A DNA stretch of 64,000 nucleotides, from positions 62,001 to 126,000 of the forward strand of contig JAJFJV010000025.1 of NCBI GenBank assembly GCA_021773635.1, in the 5' to 3' direction. Positions 38,409 to 46,174 of this stretch are shown piece by piece. The notes beneath the pieces were generated by a model, which did not search any database, was not told the origin of the DNA, and was given only the letters and a program-made list of their open reading frames with translations. This DNA is from Gammaproteobacteria bacterium (GTDB lineage Bacteria > Pseudomonadota > Gammaproteobacteria > HK1). Within the stretch, counting starts at the first letter, position 1, and each line of letters opens with the position of its first letter. The position numbers and the translations under genes are program-made.

Positions 38409-39298
38409 GTTTTCTCGATCGTATTCGTGCCGCTAACGGTTACGATCGCAGTGGCTTCCGCTCCTTTGAAATTGCCGGTCAAAACAGCGGCTGGCTGCGT
38501 CATGCTTTTGCCGAAAGACTGACGCGCTGGCCTGAGGTATTCCGGGTAGAGGCAGAGCATGTCGCCCTGGCACCGGCATTGAATCAGCCTACGACCCCCG
38601 AAGCAGAGCGCAGTCAGGCGGTGGCTGAGGTATTGCAGGCGTTGCGTGAGGAGGGGGTGATTCCCGGCTGGCGCGGTGAGCTGTATCCCCTCAACCGCTA
38701 CTGGGCCGATCCACCCGTGTTGCTTATCGAACGTGCGGCGTCGGCGTTGTTCGGGATCTGCGCCTACAGTGTGCACATGAACGGATTCGTGTGCCGGCCA
38801 GACGGTCTGCACATGTGGGTGGCGCGGCGTTCCTGGAACAAGCCCACGGAGCCCGGGAAACTCGATCAACTGGTAGCTGGCGGTCAGCCCTGGGGGATCG
38901 GGTTGCGGGAGAACCTGGTCAAGGAGTGTGGTGAGGAGGCGGGAATCGCACCGGCCATGGCGGTTCCGGCCCAATCCGTCGGTGCTATCAGTTACGTGGT
39001 GGAGAGTTCCCAGGGGCTACGGCCAGACGTGATTTTCACTTACGACCTGGAGTTGCCGACAGACTTTGTGCCTCGCAACACCGACGGTGAGGTGGAGGAG
39101 TTTTTCCTGTGGCCCATCGAGCGGGTGATCGGGACGGTACGCGAAAGCGAGGACTTTAAATTTAACTGCTCGCTGGTGATCATCGACTTCCTCATCCGCC
39201 ACGGCATTCTGGGGCCCGAGCACCCGGATTACGTGGCTTTGCAGAAAGGTTTGCGGACTCGCGATGAGGGTTTGGCCATGGATGGCCTTATGTCGTGA
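38405..39298 (+). CDS. Nudix hydrolase with DUF4743 N-terminal domain
   Basis: A 297-aa protein with an N-terminal DUF4743 region (about 1-115, RIRAANGYDRSGFRSFEIAG) and a Nudix fold (about 120-260). The Nudix box is GIGLRENLVKECGEEAGI, fitting GX5EX7REUXEEXGU with Gly, Arg-Glu and Glu-Glu retained. Relatives are annotated as thiamine-pyrophosphokinase-like Nudix enzymes; the substrate is unclear. GTG 38405 overlaps the preceding TGA. The last codons (from 39282, including the stop) lie inside a direct-repeat copy, so the present C-terminus may be derived from the repeat. Confidence 0.85.
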   Translation: MSFLDRIRAANGYDRSGFRSFEIAGQNSGWLRHAFAERLTRWPEVFRVEAEHVALAPALNQPTTPEAERSQAVAEVLQALREEGVIPGWRGELYPLNRYWADPPVLLIERAASALFGICAYSVHMNGFVCRPDGLHMWVARRSWNKPTEPGKLDQLVAGGQPWGIGLRENLVKECGEEAGIAPAMAVPAQSVGAISYVVESSQGLRPDVIFTYDLELPTDFVPRNTDGEVEEFFLWPIERVIGTVRESEDFKFNCSLVIIDFLIRHGILGPEHPDYVALQKGLRTRDEGLAMDGLMS

Positions 39299-39576
39299 AG
39301 CACAGGGACCGCTCCTTGGCATCCCTGCCACCGCGGCATAAGTACATCCCTGTATAAAATGTGCGAGAGCGACGCTTGGCCATGGGCTGCTCCTTGGCAT
39401 CCTCGGCAATTGCTCCTGCAATTCCCTACTAACGCGCATCCATGCGCGTAATGCCATCGCAGCATAAGTGCATCCCTGCACAAAATGGCCTTATGTCGTG
39501 AAGCACAGGGACCGCTCCTTGGCATTCCTGCCACCGTGGCATAAGCACATCCCTGTACAAAATGTGCGAGAGCGAC
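39282..39576. repeat. Intergenic repeat array: 92-bp direct repeat plus a related middle unit
   Basis: Copies at 39282-39373 and 39485-39576 are 203 bp apart and identical at 88 of 92 positions. The middle part (about 39384-39486) repeats the cores CTCCTTGGCAT and GCATAAGnnCATCCCTG in diverged form, making three related units. The first copy covers the last codons of the Nudix gene; the last ends 1 bp before the stop of the convergent PHP gene. Small ORFs within it are repeat artefacts. Confidence 0.9.
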
Positions 39577-39577
39577 C

Positions 39578-40417
39578 TTAGGTAGCTCCTGAGTGCCGCC
39601 ACACCGGCTCAAGGTCAGCCGGGAGTGCAGGTAGTTCTCCTAGCCGGACACCCCCCTGTCTGGGGCCATGGTAGTCCGAACCCAGTGAGGCCTTGAGGTG
39701 GTATTCCCGGGCCAGTTGGGCGCTCTTGCGGTTTTCGGCAGGGGTATTCCTGCCGTAGACCACCTCTATGGCACTGCCCCCCGCTTTCCGGAATGCCTCC
39801 AGGACAAGCGGCAGCCACAGGCGGGTGAGTCCGTAGGCGAGCGGGTGTGCCAGTATCGCGATCCCGCCCGCCCCGGTGATCCAGTTGACGGCCTCGGTCA
39901 GCCCCGCCCCGGGGCTGGCAACATAGCCCGGACAGCCTTTTCCGAGCAGGCGCCGGAAGGCATCCTGCGGGCTTTTTGCCTGTTTTTCCGCCACCAGGGC
40001 GCGGGCATAGTGGGCGCGGGTAATCATCTCGCCCTGGGCAAATCGTTTGGCGGCCTGGTAGCTTTCATCTATACCGTGGCGGGTGAGGCGCCGACCAATC
40101 TCGCGGGCACGGGTCTCCCGCTCATGCCGCAGGATGGCCATGCCAGCCTGCAGGGGCGGGTGGCGGGTATCGATGTAGAGTCCCACCACGTGCAGGATCT
40201 TGCCCTCCCAGGAGACCGACAGCTCGGCTCCGGGTACCAGCTCTATGCCAAGCTCCTGTGCGCGTTGCTGGGCGGCTGCCAGGCCCGCGGTGGTGTCGTG
40301 ATCCGTGAGCGCAAAACGTTTTATACCCTGTTTTGCGGCATGGCTTAGCAGGGCCTCGGGAGAGAGGGTGCCATCGGAGGCGGTGGAGTGACTGTGAAGG
40401 TCGGTGGTAGAGGACAT
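39578..40417 (-). CDS. PHP-domain phosphoesterase (RNase AM/YciV-like)
   Basis: A metal-dependent PHP-family phosphoesterase of 279 aa. Metal-site motifs are DLHSHSTASDG (residues 6-16), LTDHDT, an Ala-His-Pro (ILAHPL) and GSDYHG near the C-terminus. Relatives hydrolyse 3',5'-nucleoside bisphosphates or act as a 5'-3' exoribonuclease on 5S and other rRNA precursors. ATG 40417 is chosen over the in-frame TTG at 40426. The stop is adjacent to the repeat array. Confidence 0.9.
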   Translation of the reverse strand: MSSTTDLHSHSTASDGTLSPEALLSHAAKQGIKRFALTDHDTTAGLAAAQQRAQELGIELVPGAELSVSWEGKILHVVGLYIDTRHPPLQAGMAILRHERETRAREIGRRLTRHGIDESYQAAKRFAQGEMITRAHYARALVAEKQAKSPQDAFRRLLGKGCPGYVASPGAGLTEAVNWITGAGGIAILAHPLAYGLTRLWLPLVLEAFRKAGGSAIEVVYGRNTPAENRKSAQLAREYHLKASLGSDYHGPRQGGVRLGELPALPADLEPVWRHSGAT

Positions 40418-40492
40418 CAGGCGCAAACCTAAAGTACCTGGCTTGCGGATACAAACCGGCTGCCAAAAGTAGCGGAATTTTATCTGGACTGA

Positions 40493-40659
40493 CTAAGGAA
40501 GCTCTGATCTATTCGTGAACTCGTATCTTGCGCCCAAAATGTCCATCTTTATCGTTGCCGCTCTTCGCAATAGCCAGCTATTACGTGCGACCAGCGCCTC
40601 AAAGCTGAACATTTTGCATCGTAATCTATTTCGCCCAGAATAAATTAGAGCTTCCCTAA
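40493..40659. mobile_element. IS5-like MITE (non-autonomous element)
   Basis: Direct repeats CTAA (40493-40496 and 40656-40659) flank 18-bp terminal inverted repeats GGAAGCTCTGATCTATTC (40497-40514) and GAATAAATTAGAGCTTCC (40638-40655), complementary at 16 of 18 positions. The 123-bp interior has no transposase, only a further short complementary pair AAAATGT/ACATTTT. A C-T-A-R target and GGAAG ends are features I recall for the IS5 group. It occupies the 405-bp gap between the PHP gene and parA; the rest of that gap shows no gene. Confidence 0.8.
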
Positions 40660-40822
40660 AGTTTTCGCGTGGTGTGCGGTAATATTGCCACTTGCCCGCA
40701 AGATGTTCGCCAGACTTGGGAGGCGGGCATTGTATCAACGTGTACACGGACCCTGATTTGGTACTTCAAACCGGTTTTTATGACTTTTCTCTCGCCTGTA
40801 ATTTTCCCGTGGGGATAACACC

Positions 40823-41578
40823 ATGCAAATGATGGCCGTGGTCAATCAGAAGGGGGGTGTGGGTAAGACCACCACCACGGTCAATCTGGCGCATGCGTTG
40901 GTGCTGGCGGGAAAAAAGGTCACCGTGATCGACATCGATCCGCAAGGCCATTTGGCCATCAGCCTGGGGGCTAATGAGTCGCCCCGGTCCGGCATGGACG
41001 AGGTGCTGCTGGGGAATGCCGCCATCAATGATTATCTGATTGAGGTGCGTGATGGCCTTCATTTAGTCCCGGCCGGTCCGCGTCTGGGAGACGTGGAGCT
41101 ACTGGCTCAGGGCGGCGCGGCGCGGGGTTTTAAGCTGAAAAACGCCCTCAATGGCCACTTCGATAGCGAGGATTTTGTGCTGTTGGACTGTCCGCCGGCC
41201 TCGGGTCTGCTGATGGTTAACGCCCTGGTGGCCAGCGGTGAAATTCTGGTGCCGGTGTCGGGGGATTATCTTGGATTACGCGGCCTGGTATATCTGGCCA
41301 AGACTTGCAAGCGCCTGGAGGGCCTGCTCAAGCGCAGTATTGCGCGCTCTATCGTACTCACCCGCTATCATCAACGTCGACGCCTTGCCCGGGCGGTGCG
41401 GCAAAAGTTGCAACATTATTTCCCCGGAGAGGTTTTTGCCACGCCCATCCGCGAGGTCAGTGCGCTGGCCGAGTGTCCCCGCCAGGGCAAGACGATTTTC
41501 GAATATCGGCGCCGCAGTAATGGCGCTCTGGACTATCACGCCCTCGCCCGGGATCTCATTGACGGGCGGATGATGTAG
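40823..41578 (+). CDS. Orphan ParA/Soj-family ATPase
   Basis: A deviant-Walker ATPase of 251 aa: VVNQKGGVGKTTTTVNLAHA (Walker A), VIDIDPQGHL (A'), LLDCPPASG (Walker B). Such proteins position chromosomes, plasmids, chemotaxis clusters or other cargo. No parB, minE or partner is adjacent. The downstream STAS/CheC-like genes raise the possibility of a role in placing chemosensory proteins, but that is inference from neighbourhood. The C-terminal part (RYHQRRRLARAVRQKLQHYF, PRQGKTIFEY) is ordinary for chromosomal Soj-like proteins. Confidence 0.87.
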   Translation: MQMMAVVNQKGGVGKTTTTVNLAHALVLAGKKVTVIDIDPQGHLAISLGANESPRSGMDEVLLGNAAINDYLIEVRDGLHLVPAGPRLGDVELLAQGGAARGFKLKNALNGHFDSEDFVLLDCPPASGLLMVNALVASGEILVPVSGDYLGLRGLVYLAKTCKRLEGLLKRSIARSIVLTRYHQRRRLARAVRQKLQHYFPGEVFATPIREVSALAECPRQGKTIFEYRRRSNGALDYHALARDLIDGRMM

Positions 41579-41679
41579 CTGCCAAAACTCCGTCAGTACC
41601 TCCGATGTCTATAAGGCTCCCCTCTGGCTATCAGGGGAATCCCAATCACCTGCTGTAGTGTTCTCCGGTTTTATCGCGC

Positions 41680-41706
41680 TCAAGTTTCTTCTGGAACGGG
41701 CGATGC
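41680..41706 (+). promoter_or_regulatory. Candidate sigma-28 (FliA) promoter
   Basis: TCAAGTTT (41680-41687), an 11-bp spacer and GGCGATGC (41699-41706) compare with the FliA consensus TAAAGTTT-N11-GCCGATAA at 7 of 8 and 5 of 8 positions. It lies 163 bp before the STAS gene, in a 290-bp gap with no other gene visible. Confidence 0.5.
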
Positions 41707-41868
41707 AATGGCTGGCGTTTCCGTGAACAAGATTTCGGCAGCGCGGGCTGCAGGGCGAATGTAACCACGCCTTCCGGCGATATTTGTGCGGGCAATTGAT
41801 ACGCAGACCTTGGGCCACGGAATTCCCGTGTGCGCAGAGCCTGGTGAGTTATAGATTGGAGAGATGTC

Positions 41869-42174
41869 ATGGCGGTACATAGCAACGCAACGGAGGATGG
41901 TAGTGCCATTACCATTCGCGTAAGCGGGCGCTTCGATTTCAGCGTCCATCAGGACTTCAAAGCGGCCTATGAACAGTTACCGGGCAAGGGGGCAAAGTAC
42001 ACCATCGATCTGGGCGATACCGAGTATCTCGATAGTTCGGCACTGGGGATGCTGCTTATCCTGCGTGATTATGCGGGTGGCGACGCTGCCGATCTGCTGG
42101 TTACCAACTGTCGCGATGAAGTAAAGAATGTGCTCACCATCGCCAACTTTCAGCAACTAATGGAAATCCAGTGA
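41869..42174 (+). CDS. STAS-domain protein (anti-sigma-factor-antagonist-like)
   Basis: A single STAS domain of 101 aa. It starts AVHSNATEDGSAITIRVSGR and keeps the phosphorylation site region EYLDSSALGML with Ser56/Ser57 as candidate acceptors. Such proteins relay signals by binding a kinase or anti-sigma factor. No anti-sigma kinase (HATPase_c RsbW-like) is near. A ribosome-binding GGAGAG precedes ATG 41869. It heads the group with the 57-aa ORF, CheC-like and GGDEF-EAL genes. Confidence 0.9.
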   Translation: MAVHSNATEDGSAITIRVSGRFDFSVHQDFKAAYEQLPGKGAKYTIDLGDTEYLDSSALGMLLILRDYAGGDAADLLVTNCRDEVKNVLTIANFQQLMEIQ

Positions 42175-42211
42175 GCTGCCGTCAGTGGTTTTGTGAAAGG
42201 CTGGAGTTTTA

Positions 42212-42385
42212 ATGCCTGAAACGAGGGGCACGCACATCACTAATACGTTTCCATTCTCGCAGCGGGTGATCCGGGGCTATACCAGGACGGTGGAACGGGA
42301 CCCCAAGCAGGGGCAGCCAGGTCAACAGGGAGAGGTTATCGGGGTCAGGGTCGTCTCCGGGTCACTGACCGTGGAGATCAGCTAA
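42212..42385 (+). CDS. Small unrecognised protein, 57 aa
   Basis: An ATG-to-TAA frame of 57 codons with GGAG nine bases upstream, placed 37 bp after the STAS gene and 2 bp before the CheC-like gene. The product is basic and polar in the first half (RVIRGYTRTVERDPKQGQPG) and ends in an alternating hydrophobic strand-like segment (GVRVVSGSLTVEIS). No signal peptide, Cys or membrane helix is present. The position and close spacing support a real gene; homology is unknown to me. Confidence 0.5.
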   Translation: MPETRGTHITNTFPFSQRVIRGYTRTVERDPKQGQPGQQGEVIGVRVVSGSLTVEIS

Positions 42386-42387
42386 GA

Positions 42388-43005
42388 ATGTCTGAATTGG
42401 CGGAGCGTCGGCAGAATGCTGTCGCTGAACTGTTCAATATGGGCGCGAGCAATGCAGCTGAGGCACTCAGTCAGATGGTCCAGGAAGTGATCTCCCTTTC
42501 GGCCCCCAAGGTGCTGTTTCTCTCTCGTGGTGAGGCGGCCAAACAAATTTGCGCGCAGGGCGGAAAGCCTTTTTCCAGTGTGCAGGAAGAATTTTCTGGT
42601 GCCGTCCGGGGGGAGGCCTTGTTGGTCTTTCCGGAGGATAAAGGGCTCGATCTGGTGCGTGCCCTGATGCAGCAAGAGGCATCGGCGGCAGAATTTACCG
42701 GTTTGGAAAAAGAGGTGTTGGTGGAGGTGGGCAATGTCGTCATCAATGCCTGTCTTGGCGCCTTGGGAAGCAGGCTGGAAGAGGAGATCAGTACTGCATT
42801 TCCGGTTTATTTGAACGGGGATTGTGAGCTTGTGCTGGCGCGAGAGAATGCCGGGAACTCCGCGAGCGAAGTGATGCAGTGTTGCATCGATTTTTCCCTC
42901 CAGGAGCAGAAAAAAGATATTCAGGGTTTCTTCATGCTCAGGCTTGACGAGGGCTCTGTAGAACAGCTGGCGAGCAAGATCGAGGGGCGGATGCCGCGGC
43001 AATGA
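42388..43005 (+). CDS. CheC-like chemotaxis phosphatase
   Basis: A 205-aa CheC/FliY/CheX-family protein predicted to dephosphorylate CheY-P-like receivers. Two active-site helices fit xxxxExxN: Glu14/Asn17 in AVAELFNMGASNAAEAL and Glu113/Asn116 in VLVEVGNVVINACLGAL. The usual first Asp/Ser position is Asn10 in one site and Glu109 in the other. No CheA, CheY or flagellar gene is in the window. It overlaps the next gene by ATGA, so its partner may be the response-type signalling around that GGDEF-EAL protein or a distant CheY. Confidence 0.85.
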   Translation: MSELAERRQNAVAELFNMGASNAAEALSQMVQEVISLSAPKVLFLSRGEAAKQICAQGGKPFSSVQEEFSGAVRGEALLVFPEDKGLDLVRALMQQEASAAEFTGLEKEVLVEVGNVVINACLGALGSRLEEEISTAFPVYLNGDCELVLARENAGNSASEVMQCCIDFSLQEQKKDIQGFFMLRLDEGSVEQLASKIEGRMPRQ

Positions 43006-45185
43006 AGGCATCGGACCGGCCAGCTGAAAATTTTTCCGACTCGACCCCGGGTCTGGATCCGGGAATTGCCGAGGCGGTTGTGAATGCCAGTGAGATCGGT
43101 GATGTGGTACTGGACCAGGACGCCCGGGTTGTCCTCTGGAATGCCTGGATGGCAAGGCTTTCCGGAGTTTCGGTGGATGCTGCACTGGGCAGAACACTCA
43201 GCCAGATATTTCCGCAGCTGCTTGATACACGGCTGCTGGTAAATATCGATCAGGCACTTGGAAAGGGCATGGCGGGCATGCTTTCTCCCGGTCTGCACCG
43301 TCACCCCTTGCCGCTTTACCGTAGCTCGGCAGAGCGAATAAAGGGGCAGCGCCTGCACCAGATGGTGACGGTCAAGCCGGTCAGGGTCACGGATGCCCCC
43401 CGTCATTGCCTGATCCAGATACAGGATGTTTCCGCCTCATTTGTCCGCGAGGGCATGCTGCGGGAGCAGGCAAGCAGCCTCAACCGCTTGATGGCGGAGT
43501 TGGGAGAGAATGAATTACGTCTGCGTACGATCCTCGAAAATATCCAGGATGGCGTTATTGTCGTCAGCCCCTACGGTGTGGTGAACAGTGTCAATCCGGG
43601 TGCTGAAAAACTCTTTAGAAAAGGCAGCGACCGACTTGTAGGCATGGAGTTGGTGCAGCTTATCCCCGACATCATACTGCCCTCACCCTTCACGGAAGAC
43701 GAGGAAGCTGAAACTTCGGCCCGCCCCTATCAGTCTGCAGGCGAGAGTGCGGTGCTTCGCGGTGGTGATATTCCCTGTGCTATCTCTTATGTGTTGAACG
43801 AACTCTGGCTGGGTGGCCAGCGGATGTTTTTGTGTACCGTGGAAGATATCTCGGTACGCAAGCAATCAGAAGAACGAATTCGTCGGCTCGCACACTACGA
43901 TGCCCTCACCGACCTCCCCAATCGTGCCTTGTTTCAGGACCGCCTTGAGCACGCGCTGGCGCAGACGAGACGGGATGGTGTACTGATGGGGGTGATGTTC
44001 CTTGATCTCGACCGCTTCAAAAATATCAATGATGTTCATGGACACCACATTGGTGACCTGTTGCTGCAGGCGGTAAGCAAACGCTTGCGGGTCTGTACGC
44101 GCGAGATGGATACAGTGGCGCGCCTGGGCGGTGATGAATTCGCTATCATCCAGAGTTCCCTGAAGTCGGAGAGTGGCGCGGCCGTACTGGCAGAGAAGAT
44201 CGAGAAGGCGCTCTCCAGACCCTTCATGCTCGACAATATCGAGATTTATACCAGCCCAAGTATCGGAATTACCCTCTACCAGGGAGAGGCCGGAAAGACC
44301 CCGCATGAGGTGCTCAAGGAGGCCGATGTGGCGATGTATCAGGCCAAGGCGGGGGGGCGTAATACCTATCGTTTTTTCAGTGCCCGGATGCACGCGGATA
44401 CGCAGCACAAGCGCCACGTGGAAAAGGAGCTGCGCCGGGCTCTTCAGCAAGGGGAATTGCGGCTCCACTATCAGCCACTCATCGATTTGACCTGCAATCG
44501 GGTGACTGCGGTAGAGGCATTATTACGTTGGGAGCACCCCAAGCGTGGCTTGCTTCCGCCATCAGAGTTTATTGAAGTGGCCGAGGAAAGTGGCCTCATT
44601 GTCCCCATGGGACTGTGGGTGTTGCGAGAGGCCTGCCGCCAGAATCGTGCCTGGCAGGATGCGGGGGTACCGGAATTGCGGGTGAATGTGAATCTCTCGG
44701 CCGTCCAGTTCAGAGATCCCAAATTGATACCCGATATTTGCAAGGTTCTGAAACAGACCGGACTGGAAGCTCGTTACCTGTCCCTGGAGATTACCGAGTC
44801 GCTACTGATGGCGCAGGTGGAGCAAACCACCGAAATGCTCAGGGAGCTGGATCAGATGGGGGTTGAGCTGGCTATCGATGATTTCGGTACCGGTTATTCT
44901 TCGTTGAGCTATCTGAAGCGCTTTCCTGTGTCCAAGGTGAAGATCGATCGCTCTTTTGTACGTGATATCCATTGTGACCCGGAGGATGCGGCCATTGTCC
45001 GCGCCGTGATCGGCCTTGGGCATAGTCTGGGACGCAAGGTAGTCGCCGAGGGAGTGGAGACAGAAGAGCAACTCGGCTATCTCAAGGAACAGGGGTGTGA
45101 TGAAGTGCAGGGCTATTTTTTCAGCCGCCCCCTGGCGGCGGATGACTGCGAGGCGTTTTTGCGCAACCGTCTGCAGATGGTCTAG
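43002..45185 (+). CDS. PAS-GGDEF-EAL c-di-GMP signalling protein
   Basis: A 727-aa cytoplasmic protein with two PAS-like sensor regions (about 22-150 and 170-290), a GGDEF domain (about 293-455) with intact RLGGDEF at 376-380, and an EAL domain (about 470-720) with Glu505-Ala506-Leu507, DDFGTGYSSL and KVVAEGVETEEQ. Both catalytic motifs are intact, so it could synthesise or degrade c-di-GMP. No membrane segment is seen. It is coupled to the CheC-like gene by a 4-bp overlap, linking c-di-GMP to motility signalling. Confidence 0.93.
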   Translation: MKASDRPAENFSDSTPGLDPGIAEAVVNASEIGDVVLDQDARVVLWNAWMARLSGVSVDAALGRTLSQIFPQLLDTRLLVNIDQALGKGMAGMLSPGLHRHPLPLYRSSAERIKGQRLHQMVTVKPVRVTDAPRHCLIQIQDVSASFVREGMLREQASSLNRLMAELGENELRLRTILENIQDGVIVVSPYGVVNSVNPGAEKLFRKGSDRLVGMELVQLIPDIILPSPFTEDEEAETSARPYQSAGESAVLRGGDIPCAISYVLNELWLGGQRMFLCTVEDISVRKQSEERIRRLAHYDALTDLPNRALFQDRLEHALAQTRRDGVLMGVMFLDLDRFKNINDVHGHHIGDLLLQAVSKRLRVCTREMDTVARLGGDEFAIIQSSLKSESGAAVLAEKIEKALSRPFMLDNIEIYTSPSIGITLYQGEAGKTPHEVLKEADVAMYQAKAGGRNTYRFFSARMHADTQHKRHVEKELRRALQQGELRLHYQPLIDLTCNRVTAVEALLRWEHPKRGLLPPSEFIEVAEESGLIVPMGLWVLREACRQNRAWQDAGVPELRVNVNLSAVQFRDPKLIPDICKVLKQTGLEARYLSLEITESLLMAQVEQTTEMLRELDQMGVELAIDDFGTGYSSLSYLKRFPVSKVKIDRSFVRDIHCDPEDAAIVRAVIGLGHSLGRKVVAEGVETEEQLGYLKEQGCDEVQGYFFSRPLAADDCEAFLRNRLQMV

Positions 45186-45355
45186 CATCAAGTCCGTAGC
45201 CTGCCGGCAAATCTCGGGAGGGCACTATGCAGACTGAAATCGGTCTAAAATCGCATCCTTAAACAGCTACAGCGATGCCTGAGCCGGACCGATGCCTGAA
45301 CGTAACCATCTTGCCAGTGCCCTCTTTCCATAAGTCGAATTAAAGCGGAACCCCC

Positions 45356-46174
45356 ATGTCTGATGAACTTCCCCTGATTCTGGAACCTGATGCACTGCAG
45401 GCGCTGCTTGGCCAAAGTGACTTGCTGGTGGTACACGTCGGTACACGTGCCGGCTATGTGCGTGGCCATATCCCCGGCGCCGTACATCTTGAATATGACG
45501 CCATTACCTGGGATCGGCCGCCGGTCTCCGGTCTTTTGCCGCATCCTGCTCACCTGGAGCGGGTGTTCTCCGGCATTGGTCTCACAGCGGATACCCGGGT
45601 GGTGGTCTACGACGATTTGGGGGGCGCGCAGGCAGCCCGTTTGCTCTGGACATTGCACGTCATGGGCCATACTCGGGTGTCTTTTCTGAACGGTGGATGG
45701 CACGCCTGGGCAACCGGGGGGCTGCCGCTGAGTTTGCGTTTACCGCGAGTGAGGCCAAGTTGCTATCGCGCCCGGGTCAATAGTCAGTATCTTGCGGAAC
45801 GGGATTATATCCTTGCTCACCTGGGGGCACGAAATACCACGCTGCTGGATGTTCGTAGCGCGGAAGAATTCAGCGGGGAAAAACGCCACGCGGCACGGGG
45901 CGGGCATATTCCCGGCGCCCTGCATCTGGAATGGACCCGGGCCATCGACCCCGAGCGGGCCATGCGGTTGCGGCCGGAGGCGGAATTGCGCGCCCTGCTC
46001 GGAGCCCTGAACATCAATGAATCACAAGAACTTATCGTCTACTGTCAGACCCACCGTCGTTCTTCTCACACCTACGTCGTGTTGCGGGCACTGGGCTATG
46101 ACCGGGTGCGTGGCTATCCCGGGGCCTGGTCGGAGTGGGGGAATTTATCCGATACGCCGGTGGAGACCGGCTAG
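45356..46174 (+). CDS. Two-domain rhodanese-family sulfurtransferase
   Basis: Transfers sulfane sulfur, from thiosulfate or 3-mercaptopyruvate, to an acceptor. The 272-aa protein has two rhodanese domains: the first (about 5-130) lacks a Cys at its active-site loop, and the second ends in VYCQTHRRSSHTYVVL with the catalytic Cys in a CQTHRRSS loop, close to the CQTHHRSG loop of Azotobacter RhdA. No signal peptide is seen. The stop overlaps the convergent GGDEF gene by 4 bp (CTAG). Confidence 0.92.
   Translation: MSDELPLILEPDALQALLGQSDLLVVHVGTRAGYVRGHIPGAVHLEYDAITWDRPPVSGLLPHPAHLERVFSGIGLTADTRVVVYDDLGGAQAARLLWTLHVMGHTRVSFLNGGWHAWATGGLPLSLRLPRVRPSCYRARVNSQYLAERDYILAHLGARNTTLLDVRSAEEFSGEKRHAARGGHIPGALHLEWTRAIDPERAMRLRPEAELRALLGALNINESQELIVYCQTHRRSSHTYVVLRALGYDRVRGYPGAWSEWGNLSDTPVETG

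Noticed and set aside
39282-39576. CRISPR array
   Set aside because: Only two long near-identical copies and one diverged unit, no short regular repeats with spacers, and no cas genes.
39017-39612. Minus-strand ORFs of 127 and 154 codons in and beside the repeat array
   Set aside because: Their sequence is the repeat read through (the same Cys/Arg-rich phrases recur); they are artefacts of the repeat units.
40493-40747. 84-codon minus-strand ORF
   Set aside because: It runs through the MITE and its terminal repeat; no coding evidence.
42382-43197. 271-codon minus-strand ORF opposite the CheC-like gene
   Set aside because: Antisense to a gene with two conserved active-site motifs.
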